A stretch of 15,921 nucleotides of DNA from Candidatus Hydrogenedentota bacterium (GCA_903822375.1 CAIJOU010000046.1:1-15921); one strand, 5' to 3'. Counted from the first letter of the stretch, positions 1-6,912 are shown. The notes: generated by a model not told the origin, from the sequence alone. Made by a program: numbers and translations.

Positions 1-1
1 A

Positions 2-766
2 TGCCACAAGCGTCCCTGGCTTGCCGTGTGCTGGTTCTGGTTCCTGGTTGTCATGGTGCCCGTCATCGGGTTCATATCCTTTGGAAACGCACCCTATGCC
101 GACCGGCACATGTACTTGTCCGGCATGGGACTCTCCGTGGGTACCGCGTGGCTGCTGTGTGAAGTGGGGGAGAGGCTATTAAACCTCAAGGCGGGCAAGC
201 TCACGGGTGCCGTCCTCGCCGTTCTTCTCGTACTCGCCCTGGCGGGACTCTCCTGGCGGCAGACCGGTTTTTGGCGTGACACCTCGTCCGTCTTTGCCCG
301 CGCGCTGGCACTCTATCCCAATGACGACTTTGCCCACGCCAAACTGGGTGATTGCCAATACGCGGAGGGAGACCTGAAGGGCGCCACGGCGCACTACCGT
401 GAGGCGCTGCGCATCCGGCCCGACTTTGCCGATTGGAACTACAATCTCGGCAGTATGCTGGTCGAAAGCGATCCGCGTCAGGCCGGGCCCTTGTTGGAAA
501 AGGCGGCAAGCCTGGCACCGGAACGGGGTGATATACGCACCAATCTCGGCTACGCCCTGCTCCAACTCAATCAGCCCGCCCTGGCGCTTCCCCATTTGGA
601 GGCGGGGGCGCGTCTGGACCCCAACAACCCCAACGCCCACATTAACCTTGGTGTGGCCTATTTGGACTTGGGCCGCAACGACGAGGCCCGCGCCGCCTTC
701 CAGCGCGCCCTCACCCTCGACCCCGCCAATGCGGCCGCCCAGGCCAATCTCAAACTGCTCAAATAG
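2..766 (+). CDS. C-terminal part of a membrane-anchored tetratricopeptide-repeat protein (5' end outside window)
   Basis: The reading frame is open to the left edge, so this is the 3' part of a longer gene; the GTG at 26 is internal. The first ~90 residues hold about three hydrophobic segments, including a stretch around VPVIGF followed by ADRHMYLSGMG. That resembles the end of the multi-pass region of bacterial TMTC-like or O-GlcNAc-transferase-like TPR proteins, in which ADRYTYLP is typical. About four TPR units follow (from YPNDDFAHAKLG to the C-terminus) with the usual small and aromatic positions and the LDPNNPNAHINLGVAYLDLG pattern. TPRs mediate protein-protein contacts; the membrane region may belong to a glycosyltransferase-type fold, but the catalytic part, if any, is outside the window. 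The function is therefore inferred only at family level. It ends with TAG, 165 bp before the next gene's likely promoter region ends. Confidence 0.85.
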   Translation, partial: CHKRPWLAVCWFWFLVVMVPVIGFISFGNAPYADRHMYLSGMGLSVGTAWLLCEVGERLLNLKAGKLTGAVLAVLLVLALAGLSWRQTGFWRDTSSVFARALALYPNDDFAHAKLGDCQYAEGDLKGATAHYREALRIRPDFADWNYNLGSMLVESDPRQAGPLLEKAASLAPERGDIRTNLGYALLQLNQPALALPHLEAGARLDPNNPNAHINLGVAYLDLGRNDEARAAFQRALTLDPANAAAQANLKLLK

Positions 767-883
767 TCATTGTCCATGCCGTTCCGCGCCCGTCCGCGTG
801 TTCCGTGGTCAAACGATCTTCGCTCTCGCAGTTCCGGTTGATTCGCATTTCTTCTGTATTCTGGCATCAGTATTCTGGATTCT

Positions 884-914
884 TTGGTTGCGGCCATGCC
901 GCACCATGTATAAT
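884..914 (+). promoter_or_regulatory. Possible sigma70-type promoter of the secreted-protein gene
   Basis: A perfect TATAAT lies at 909-914 in otherwise GC-rich DNA. The best -35 candidate is TTGGTT at 884-889 with a long 19-nt spacer, so the -10 carries most of the support. Transcription would start near 921, which leaves about 35 nt of leader to an ATG at 956 but only about 11 nt to the ATG at 932. The rest of the 767-931 gap shows only a short direct repeat of TATTCTGG (857-864 and 871-878). Confidence 0.4.
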
Positions 915-955
915 CTTTTCAGAACTCGCCCATGGCGGAAGGGTTTGCAGAGAAG

Positions 956-2623
956 ATGAACGGGTGTCGGTACATTCTCCGGGTGGCATTGCCCTTGTTG
1001 CTTGTGCCATTTATGTTTACGCAGCACAGGGCCGCGGCCACGCCGCTGACCGAAGAGCAGAAAGGCCAGGTGATCGCCGCGCTGGAAGCGGTGGTCGCAT
1101 CGCCGTCCCCGGAGACGACCGCCGCGCTCTATGAAAAGGTCTCCCGCCCCGATGTTTCCGCCGAGGAATGGGCCCCCGTGTTTCGCGAGTATCTGGACAA
1201 GTCTCATTTTTCTTTTGGGCTCGGCGCGACTTGGCGCGACATGATTGGCAATGAGGGTCCCGGCCAGGAAGCCACGACACGCGCCGCGGGGGCCTTCTCC
1301 GCCGCCGCGCTCCAATCGGTGCTGCACGCCACCCCGCCCAACCTGCAGGAACTCGATGTGGTGCTGCAATGGCTGGAGCAGTGCACTGCCTTCGCCCCGC
1401 CGCTGGTCGCCACCATCGGCATGGGAATAGATGCCGTGCTGCGCAACAGCATGCTCGATTCGGCGCTTCTCGGCGAACGGGAGTTGCCGTCCCCCGATGC
1501 CGTGATTTCCATCCCGGGTGCGGGCGTGCCCGGCGCGACTCCCGCGCCGTCGGAATCCGCCGCGCTCCCTTCGGCCCCTGTTGACGCAACGCCGCCTTCG
1601 CCCCCCGCAGCCGTCGCAACGCCGCCGACCGGTGCTGCGGCGCCCGTCCCCGTCAAACCCGCCGAATCGGCATCCAAAACGGCCGCCATTCCACCGGTGG
1701 TCGCGCCGGTTCCTGCTTCCCCGCCGATGACGGACAAACAGGCAGATGCAGACAAGTTCAAGAAGGCGGACACAAGAGCCGTTCCGGGTGCGGCATTTCC
1801 CGCACCGGCCATGCAGGTGGCCATCACACTGGGCTATTACGCCGGCCCCGAAAACATCGGCCGCTGGATGCGTCTGCCCGAGCTTTCCCTGCGCATTTAC
1901 CAGGCCAGCGGGGTTTGGGTGTTCGACGGCGGCGCGCTCACACCGCCCCAGGCGCTGAGTTTGGGCAGCCTGCTTTCCGCCATGCCCACCGCGGTTACCG
2001 GCGTGTCCGTGATTACCATGATGCCGTTGCCCTTCACCCTGCGCGCGGCCGGCATGGTGCTGTCCGTTGCGCCGGTGTCGCCCGAACTGCAGCGTCCGCC
2101 GGTGGAATTGCCGCCCGGCGCAATGCTGCCGTCCATCCCGGAGTTTACCGCCACCGTTGCCCGCACCCTGGGCGAAATCATCCAGCAGCGTGAACTGGCG
2201 CGGCGGCCCGAACTGGCCAAACGGCGCGACATCCTGCTCCTGACGGCCGAAGGCCGTGCCAACTCCCTGCTGGCGGCTTTTCTGGCGCCGGGTGGCTATG
2301 CCGGGGCGAACGACTTCTTCCCGGCACTCACGGTGCTCTGGCTCACCGACTCTGAAACGGCCTTGCAGGCGGCTTCCGCAACCATTGACCAGGGGGAATA
2401 TGAGGGCATCTACGCGCTGCTGCTGCTGGCCGACCTTCTGTCAGGCGGCGGCGACGCGACGCTGGTCTTCGCCACCAATTCCGCCGGCCAGGTCATGGGA
2501 AGCGAGACGGCGTTGCGCCGCAACTTTGTCGCCCCGGGACAGGGCTATGTCACCGGCGTGGCCGCGGGGGGGCGCATGTTCTTCTTCGACGGTATTGACT
2601 ACGAAACCCTGACCCAAATCTAA
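956..2623 (+). CDS. Secreted protein of unknown function with a Pro/Ala-rich linker
   Basis: I do not recognise the family. From ATG 956 the product is 555 aa. It starts MNGCRYILRVALPLLLV, a convincing Sec signal peptide (short basic start, hydrophobic core, Ala-rich cleavage region ending near RAAA). The ATG at 932 would add eight residues before it and sits too close to the predicted transcription start; GGAAGGG at 937-943 could serve as a distant ribosome site for 956. An N-terminal, mostly helical domain of about 170 residues is followed by roughly 100 residues very rich in Pro, Ala, Ser and Thr (a probable periplasmic spacer) and a second domain of about 270 residues beginning near AITLGYYAGPENIGRWM. 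No transmembrane segment is evident after the signal, and I see no catalytic motif. It lies 23 bp upstream of the VanZ gene, so it is probably co-transcribed with envelope genes. Confidence 0.75.
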   Translation: MNGCRYILRVALPLLLVPFMFTQHRAAATPLTEEQKGQVIAALEAVVASPSPETTAALYEKVSRPDVSAEEWAPVFREYLDKSHFSFGLGATWRDMIGNEGPGQEATTRAAGAFSAAALQSVLHATPPNLQELDVVLQWLEQCTAFAPPLVATIGMGIDAVLRNSMLDSALLGERELPSPDAVISIPGAGVPGATPAPSESAALPSAPVDATPPSPPAAVATPPTGAAAPVPVKPAESASKTAAIPPVVAPVPASPPMTDKQADADKFKKADTRAVPGAAFPAPAMQVAITLGYYAGPENIGRWMRLPELSLRIYQASGVWVFDGGALTPPQALSLGSLLSAMPTAVTGVSVITMMPLPFTLRAAGMVLSVAPVSPELQRPPVELPPGAMLPSIPEFTATVARTLGEIIQQRELARRPELAKRRDILLLTAEGRANSLLAAFLAPGGYAGANDFFPALTVLWLTDSETALQAASATIDQGEYEGIYALLLLADLLSGGGDATLVFATNSAGQVMGSETALRRNFVAPGQGYVTGVAAGGRMFFFDGIDYETLTQI

Positions 2624-2646
2624 GTCTTGAATGTTGGAGTCCCGCA

Positions 2647-3048
2647 GTGAAGCTTCCGCATATGCTGATTGTCGCCGCCTATTGCGCATTTCTGTTCTGG
2701 ATGTCCTCCGGACCCGTTTCCACACCCTCAACCATTCAGTTTGACGGGGTGGACAAAGTTGCGCATGCGTGCGTGTACTCCGTGCTCGCCGGACTGGTTT
2801 TCTTCGGCATGCGGCAGTCCGGCCGCCCATGGACGCCCCGTGCCCTGTTCTGCATACCGGTCCTGTTCGTGGCCTTCTACGGTGCCAGCGACGAGTTCCA
2901 CCAGTATTTTATCCCTTCCCGTAACTGCGACTTCTTTGACTGGCTGGCCGACGTGACCGGCGCGCTGGCGGCCGCATCGCTGCTTCCCCTTTGCTTGCGC
3001 CTCCTGCGCAAACTGGTTCCGGAAACCTTACCCGTCTCCGGGGAATAA
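2647..3048 (+). CDS. VanZ-family membrane protein
   Basis: This 133-aa protein has the VanZ family signature: DKVAH (residues 36-40) followed by a Tyr four residues later, then YGASDEFHQYFIPSR (78-92) and DWLAD (98-102). There are about four hydrophobic segments, with the N-terminal one beginning near LIVAAYCAFLFWM. The family is named after VanZ of the vancomycin/teicoplanin resistance cluster, but most stand-alone members are small membrane proteins of unknown function, and resistance should not be inferred. The start is GTG at 2647 with GGAG at 2635-2638 eight bases upstream. It sits between the secreted protein (23 bp gap) and the PBP1A gene (52 bp gap) in the same direction, suggesting an envelope-related operon. 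Confidence 0.9.
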   Translation: MKLPHMLIVAAYCAFLFWMSSGPVSTPSTIQFDGVDKVAHACVYSVLAGLVFFGMRQSGRPWTPRALFCIPVLFVAFYGASDEFHQYFIPSRNCDFFDWLADVTGALAAASLLPLCLRLLRKLVPETLPVSGE

Positions 3049-3073
3049 TACTTCCGGGATTCGAACCGATTGC

Positions 3074-3089
3074 GCCCCCGAAGGGGGGC
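3074..3089 (+). promoter_or_regulatory. GC hairpin overlapping the PBP1A ribosome-binding site
   Basis: GCCCCC at 3074-3079 can pair with GGGGGC at 3084-3089 around a GAAG loop (six G-C pairs). The right arm is most of the purine-rich AAGGGGGG (3081-3088), the only good ribosome-binding site upstream of the ATG at 3101 (12-nt spacing). The hairpin could reduce translation initiation. There is no T-tract, so it is unlikely to be a terminator for the VanZ gene. Confidence 0.35.
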
Positions 3090-3100
3090 ATGGTACCCTC

Positions 3101-5260
3101 ATGACCACCATGCAAGAACCGGAAAACCTCGAAAACGAACCTGTGCGCCGCCGCGGCTGCGCCGGGTTGTTCATATTGTTCATGCTCATCCTTGGCACCT
3201 GCTGGGGGGCGTGTTTGGGCACGTTCCTCTGGATGGTCTACGACGAAACCACAGATGTGTCCCAGGTTTTTGCCAATTTCCGGCCCAAGATCGGCAGCAA
3301 GGTGTTCAGCAGCGACGGGCAGTTGCTGGGCGAGTTTACCGTCGAGGAACGGCAGCTCTTGCGCCTGTGCGACATTCCGCTGCGCCTGCAGAAAGCCTTT
3401 ATCGCCACCGAGGACGCCACCTTCTACCAGCACAAGGGGGTGCGCCCCGAAGCGTATCTGAGCGTGGCACTCGATGCCCTTCAGACGGGCCGCGTCCGCG
3501 GCGCCAGCACCATTACCATGCAGGTCGTGCGCAATGTCCGCGATCTCAATGTGGGTACGGAGCGTTCCATCTGGCGCAAATTTCGCGAGATAATCGTCGC
3601 CCTTCAAATTGAGCGCAAGTTCACCAAGGATGAAATTCTCGAACTCTACCTCAACCAGATCTTCCTGGGCATCAGCGCTTACGGCGTTGAGGCCGCCTCT
3701 CGCCAGTATTTCGACATAAGCTGTCAGGACCTCACGCTGGGCGAAGCCGCCACGCTTGCCGGGCTGACACGCGGGCCCAATACGAATAACCCGATACGCA
3801 ATTTTGAAAACGCGCGCATCCGTCGCGGTGTCGTTCTGAAGCAGATGCTTGAGGAGAAATTCATCACCCAGGCGGAGCATGACGCCGCCATGTCCGAGGA
3901 CTTGGCCGCCCAGGTGGTCAAGCCCGAGCAGGTTGCCGAGAACCGGGCGGTTACCATGAGCCCCTCCAAGAGGTTCAAGGCGCCGTACTTCGTTGAAGAG
4001 GTGCGCAAGTTCGTCCAGGACAAGTTTGAGAATGAGAAGATCTTCCAGGACGGTCTGGAGATCTACACCACGGTGGACATGCGGTTGCAGGACGCCGCCG
4101 AGCACGCCCTGCTCAAGGCGCTCGACGAGTTCGACGACAAGCAGCGCAAGATGTTTGAAAGGCAGGGCAAGCCCGACGAATTCACGCCCGCCGCCGGCGC
4201 GCTGGTTTGTATTGACAACCGGCCCCAATACCGCGGATTTGTGCGCGCCATGGTGGGCGGGCGCGACTATGAGCGCGAGAAGTACAACACCGTCACCCAG
4301 GCCAAACGTCAGCCGGGATCAAGCATCAAGCCCTTTGTGTGGGCCGCCGCCGTGGCCAGCGGGATCACGCCGTCGACCGTCATCGTGGACGAGCCTTTCG
4401 TCCGCGTCATGCCCAACGGCAAGGTGTGGTCGCCCAAGAATTTCGACAACAGCTACAACGGGCCCATCCCCATCCGCCACGCGCTGGAAAAGTCGCTCAA
4501 TGTGGTGTCCGTCAAGCTCACCGAGAAGGTGGGCGCGCCGGTGGTGCGTTCCTATTTGCAGCGCTGCGGCATACCCACCGAGGTGGAGGGGCTGACCATC
4601 GCGCTGGGCTCGCCCGAGGTCAGGCCCATCGACCATTGCGTGGCCTACTCCTGCTTCCCCAACGGCGGCATGCGCTACGAGGCGGTGTCGGTCACCGACA
4701 TCCGCGATCGCGACGGCGTCCAGCGCTTTAACTACCATGACGACACCCGGGTCGAGCAGGCCATGGACCCGCGCGTTGCCTATGTGACGCTGCACATGAT
4801 GGAGGGCGTCTGCACGCCCGGCAACGGGTTCTATCCCACCGGCTGGCGCGCCTCGTCGCTCAAGCGGCCCGTGGGAGGGAAGACCGGCACCACCAACAAC
4901 AGCCGCGACGCATGGTTTTGCGGCTACACCGCCGACTACACGACAGTGGTGTGGATTGGCTACCGCGACAATCGCTCCCTCGGCAAAGGCGCCAACTACA
5001 CCGGCGGCCGCCTGTCCTGCCCCGTCTGGACCGAGTTCATGACCGAGGCGGAAGACGGCTTGCCCGTCCGCGATTTCGATGTGCCCTACGGCGTCGAGTT
5101 CTTCAACATCGACCGCTTTACCGGCGTCGAAGGCGGCTCCTACAAGGAAGCCTACATCGCCGGTACCCGCCCGCCCCTCAGCTTTGTCTCGCCCGCGCCG
5201 GAAAAAAATCCCGACGTGCCCGATTCCGAAGCGGAAATGCCCCTGCTCGAAGCCCTGTAA
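3101..5260 (+). CDS. Class A penicillin-binding protein (PBP1A type; glycosyltransferase plus transpeptidase)
   Basis: This bifunctional peptidoglycan synthase (719 aa) polymerises lipid II and cross-links peptide stems at the outer face of the inner membrane. One N-terminal membrane anchor follows a short cytoplasmic stretch (near GLFILFMLILGTCWGACL). The GT51 domain has catalytic Glu104 in EDATFYQHKG, then RGASTITMQ and KDEILELYLNQIFLG. The transpeptidase domain has the three penicilloyl-transferase motifs in order: SxxK at 407-410 (Ser407 nucleophile), SLN at 465-467 and KTGT at 594-597. It is somewhat shorter than E. coli PBP1a (850 aa) but complete. ATG 3101 is preferred over ATG 3110 because of its spacing to the purine-rich site at 3081-3088. 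It follows a VanZ protein and is convergent with lexA across a decayed transposase. It is mrcA/ponA-like; I leave the symbol blank because PBP1a, 1b and 1c types cannot be separated with certainty. Confidence 0.97.
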   Translation: MTTMQEPENLENEPVRRRGCAGLFILFMLILGTCWGACLGTFLWMVYDETTDVSQVFANFRPKIGSKVFSSDGQLLGEFTVEERQLLRLCDIPLRLQKAFIATEDATFYQHKGVRPEAYLSVALDALQTGRVRGASTITMQVVRNVRDLNVGTERSIWRKFREIIVALQIERKFTKDEILELYLNQIFLGISAYGVEAASRQYFDISCQDLTLGEAATLAGLTRGPNTNNPIRNFENARIRRGVVLKQMLEEKFITQAEHDAAMSEDLAAQVVKPEQVAENRAVTMSPSKRFKAPYFVEEVRKFVQDKFENEKIFQDGLEIYTTVDMRLQDAAEHALLKALDEFDDKQRKMFERQGKPDEFTPAAGALVCIDNRPQYRGFVRAMVGGRDYEREKYNTVTQAKRQPGSSIKPFVWAAAVASGITPSTVIVDEPFVRVMPNGKVWSPKNFDNSYNGPIPIRHALEKSLNVVSVKLTEKVGAPVVRSYLQRCGIPTEVEGLTIALGSPEVRPIDHCVAYSCFPNGGMRYEAVSVTDIRDRDGVQRFNYHDDTRVEQAMDPRVAYVTLHMMEGVCTPGNGFYPTGWRASSLKRPVGGKTGTTNNSRDAWFCGYTADYTTVVWIGYRDNRSLGKGANYTGGRLSCPVWTEFMTEAEDGLPVRDFDVPYGVEFFNIDRFTGVEGGSYKEAYIAGTRPPLSFVSPAPEKNPDVPDSEAEMPLLEAL

Positions 5261-5270
5261 TTGCAATAAT

Positions 5271-5312
5271 GGTAGGGTGGGTGAAATGCAGTGAAGCGAA
5301 ACGCAACCCACC
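5271..5312 (+). repeat. Left REP-like inverted repeat flanking the RAYT remnant
   Basis: This 42-nt unit starts GGTAGGGTGGGTG and ends AACGCAACCCACC, only 10 bp after the PBP1A stop codon. Its reverse complement recurs at 5927-5968 with 36 of 42 positions identical by hand alignment. Its ends are self-complementary (GGTGGG-type against CCCACC), so each copy can fold, as expected for REP elements mobilised by RAYT transposases. Confidence 0.8.
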
Positions 5313-5327
5313 GTGCTATCCGGCGCG

Positions 5328-5874
5328 TTACTCCCCATCCATTCCGTTGATATCCAAATGGGGTCCGGTACCCCAGTCGCCACCGTACCAACCCATTCGC
5401 GCGTACCGGTGAAATGTTGACCATGGCCACTGCTCCGGCCATTCGACAAGTTCGTGCTTCACAGGGTTGTAATGGAAGTAGTCAAAGTGTCGGCGCAGGT
5501 CTTCATCGTCGCGGTCATGTGTTCCCAATAACGGCGCTGCCAGATCCCGCGTTCTCTTTTCCTGCACCGTGAAGCAGTGCGGCCCCCTTCAGCCCCGCTC
5601 ACATCAAGCTATCGCGATGAGAAATGCGCCTTCAAGAGACGCCATCGTTCGGAATAGTCCGTGTCTCCTTCGGGCAGGGACCATATGGTGTGAAGGTGAT
5701 TCGGCAGCAGGCGCAGGTTACGAGTTCGAACGGATGCCGTGTCCGCCTCTCCTTCCATGCGTGCCTCAGGCATTTCCGCGCCAATGGGTCCGTCAGAGAG
5801 GAGCGGCGTTCACGCGTTACCACAGTGAAGAAGAACGTTCCACCGTCCCTGCGAAGTCGTATGTATTCGGGGAT
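5328..5874 (-). pseudogene. Decayed REP-associated tyrosine transposase (RAYT, Y1/IS200-like)
   Basis: Three consecutive minus-strand frames join into one RAYT-like protein of about 182 codons. Segment one: PEYIRLRRDGGTFFFTVVT through HPFELVT. A one-base deletion near 5714 (TGGCGC reduced to TGCGC) shifts to segment two, which holds LLPNHLHTIWSLPEGD with the HLH form of the metal-binding HUH motif. A TAG at 5611-5609 then replaces the conserved Tyr that normally follows the FSxR stretch. The same frame continues through RKRERGIWQRRYWEH. A second one-base deletion near 5514 shifts to segment three, DEDLRRHFDYFHYNPVKHE through WPWSTFHRY, the RAYT C-terminus, ending at TAA 5328-5330. The likely original start is ATC at 5874-5872, in the place of the usual MPEY start and seven bases after GGAGGGG (5888-5882). 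RAYTs cut single-stranded REP DNA; this copy cannot make the protein. It lies between two inverted REP-like repeats. Confidence 0.9.
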
Positions 5875-5926
5875 AAGTCCACCCCTCCAGACAACAAATG
5901 CCAGGCGCAATATTGTGCGTAGAGAT

Positions 5927-5968
5927 GGTGGGTTGCGTTTCGCTTCGCTTCACTCCACCGACCCTACA
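5927..5968 (-). repeat. Right REP-like inverted repeat, overlapping the lexA stop codon
   Basis: On the + strand it reads GGTGGGTTGCG through GACCCTACA and is the inverted partner of 5271-5312 (six mismatches in 42). The TAG that ends lexA (5966-5964) lies inside its outer end, so the last lexA codon and stop abut or overlap the repeat. The two repeats and the RAYT remnant span about 700 bp. Confidence 0.8.
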
Positions 5969-6578
5969 TTTTCCGTTGTAGCGCAACGACCACGCCCTGA
6001 ACGGCGACGTCGCGGGCGGGGAAGCGCATGGGACGCATGGCGGCGTTGGCCGGGCGCAGTTCGACGATATTGCCGTCGGGATGGTAGTGCTTGACGGTGG
6101 CCTCGCCGTCCACCAGCGCCACGACGATGTCATTGCGGCGCGGTGTCTTCTCCTGGTCCACGATGACGATGTCGCCGTCCAGGATGCCGTCCTCAATCAT
6201 GCTGTCGCCCGCGACACGCAGGCAGAAGGCGTTGCGCCGCGCCAACTGCGCATCCACAGCGATGCGCCCTTCCACATTCTCCATCGCCATCAACGGCTGC
6301 CCGGCCGCCACGCGCCCCAGCAGTGGGAGCATGCCCGCCTCGTCTTCGAAAAGGTCAATGGCCGCCAGGTCGGTCACGCGAATCGAGCGGGCCTTGGAGG
6401 AGCGCTCGATGAAGCCCTTGCGCTCAAGCGCCACAAGATGGTCGTTGACGCCGTTGGTGGAGGAGATGCCAAAACGGTCGCCAATCTCCGCGATGGTCGG
6501 CGGAAAGCCGTTGTCGCGCACGCACCGCACGATGAATTCCAGAATGTCGCGTTGTCTTGGGGTCAATCCGCGAGTCAT
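5964..6578 (-). CDS. lexA: LexA repressor, SOS regulator and self-cleaving protease
   Basis: LexA (204 aa) represses DNA-damage genes until RecA filaments trigger its autocleavage. The N-terminal winged helix-turn-helix (residues 1-65) starts LTPRQRDILEFI and has the recognition region ISSTNGVNDHLVALERKGF. The cleavage site is Ala92-Gly93 in GRVAAGQP. The S24 peptidase dyad is Ser126 (GDSM) and Lys163 (EATVKHY). The length is normal for the family. ATG at 6578 has GGAG (6591-6588) nine bases upstream. The promoter and a palindromic operator lie immediately upstream, implying autoregulation. The gene is convergent with PBP1A, and its stop codon lies in a REP-like repeat. The recognition helix differs from that of E. 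coli, which fits a non-enterobacterial operator. Confidence 0.97.
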   Translation of the reverse strand: MTRGLTPRQRDILEFIVRCVRDNGFPPTIAEIGDRFGISSTNGVNDHLVALERKGFIERSSKARSIRVTDLAAIDLFEDEAGMLPLLGRVAAGQPLMAMENVEGRIAVDAQLARRNAFCLRVAGDSMIEDGILDGDIVIVDQEKTPRRNDIVVALVDGEATVKHYHPDGNIVELRPANAAMRPMRFPARDVAVQGVVVALQRKM

Positions 6579-6604
6579 GTTCTTGGTCTCCGATCCACTG
6601 AAAC

Positions 6605-6634
6605 AATAAAGCTGAATCTCTTTTCAGCTATATT
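6605..6634 (-). promoter_or_regulatory. Candidate LexA operator (30-bp palindrome)
   Basis: On the lexA strand the site reads AATATAGCTGAA-N6-TTCAGCTTTATT: 11 of 12 arm positions are complementary, including a perfect AGCTGAA/TTCAGCT core. It overlaps the downstream edge of the lexA -10 box and the expected transcription start, a classic repressor position. It does not match the operators CTGT-N8-ACAG (E. coli), CGAAC-N4-GTTCG (Gram-positive) or GTTC-N7-GTTC (alphaproteobacteria). I found no second copy in this window. Confidence 0.75.
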
Positions 6635-6660
6635 AGACCACATGCCGGGTTCGGTGTCAA
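6632..6660 (-). promoter_or_regulatory. lexA promoter, sigma70 type
   Basis: On the minus strand TTGACA (6660-6655) is separated by exactly 17 nt from TCTAAT (6637-6632). The start point would be near 6625, inside the palindrome, giving a leader of about 47 nt to the lexA ATG. Confidence 0.8.
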
Positions 6661-6710
6661 GTGAGTTTTTATTTGTGCGGGTGGCGTGATAGAGTGATGG
6701 CACTTTCGCG

Positions 6711-6741
6711 GAAGATGCCGGCGAGACGCCGGCGCTCCCAG
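6711..6741 (+). repeat. GC-rich perfect palindrome, probable dispersed repeat
   Basis: GCCGGCG (6717-6723) and CGCCGGC (6727-6733) pair perfectly around AGA, followed by GCTCCCAG. From general memory this 'gccggc-aga-cgccggcgctccca' pattern recurs in intergenic DNA of some uncultured GC-rich bacteria; only one copy is in this window. It lies just upstream of the ribosome site of the 51-aa gene, so it would be in that mRNA's leader. Confidence 0.5.
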
Positions 6742-6756
6742 TATAGGAGGCGGAGC

Positions 6757-6912
6757 ATGAAGCAGACATCATTGATTGTCGAATCCAACGGTTCCGGCAA
6801 GGACAAGCTGGACGCCCTGCTTAAAGAGGGCTACAAAGTCGTTTCGGTGACGGCCAACCACGGCAAGAGCTATAACGACTTCTTGATCATCCTTGAAAAG
6901 GAAGAAGACTGA
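6757..6912 (+). CDS. Small 51-aa protein of unknown function
   Basis: ATG 6757 is chosen because AGGAGG (6745-6750) sits six bases upstream; an open extension back to 6661 is mostly Arg-rich translation of the palindrome and is unlikely to be real. The product starts MKQTSLIVESNGSGKDKLD, continues through an LLKEGYKVVSVTA stretch and ends in a hydrophobic strand and an acidic tail (ILEKEED). The beta-alpha-beta-beta look with EGYKVVSV resembles short DUF4177-like proteins, but I cannot assign a family. It has no signal peptide or membrane segment. It is divergent from lexA with the LexA palindrome between them, so SOS control is possible but unproven. No convincing + strand promoter was found. 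Confidence 0.75.
   Translation: MKQTSLIVESNGSGKDKLDALLKEGYKVVSVTANHGKSYNDFLIILEKEED

Noticed and set aside
857..878. Direct repeat TATTCTGG, 14-nt period
   Set aside because: Only two short copies; it could be chance and does not form a recognisable element.
932..955. ATG 932 as start of the secreted protein
   Set aside because: It would precede the signal peptide with an odd acidic stretch and leave almost no leader after the TATAAT at 909-914; ATG 956 fits better.
3056..3067. GGGATTCGAACC, like the T-arm of a tRNA on the minus strand
   Set aside because: The flanking bases do not form a T stem, and no D arm, anticodon arm or acceptor stem can be drawn on the 90 bases around it.
2909..4228. 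Long minus-strand open frame opposite PBP1A (also 4319-5449)
   Set aside because: These are antisense shadows in GC-rich coding DNA, with no family resemblance, and the + strand has a complete PBP with all motifs.
5569..6094. Plus-strand open frames across the RAYT remnant
   Set aside because: They read antisense to the recognisable transposase segments and have no ribosome site or family likeness.
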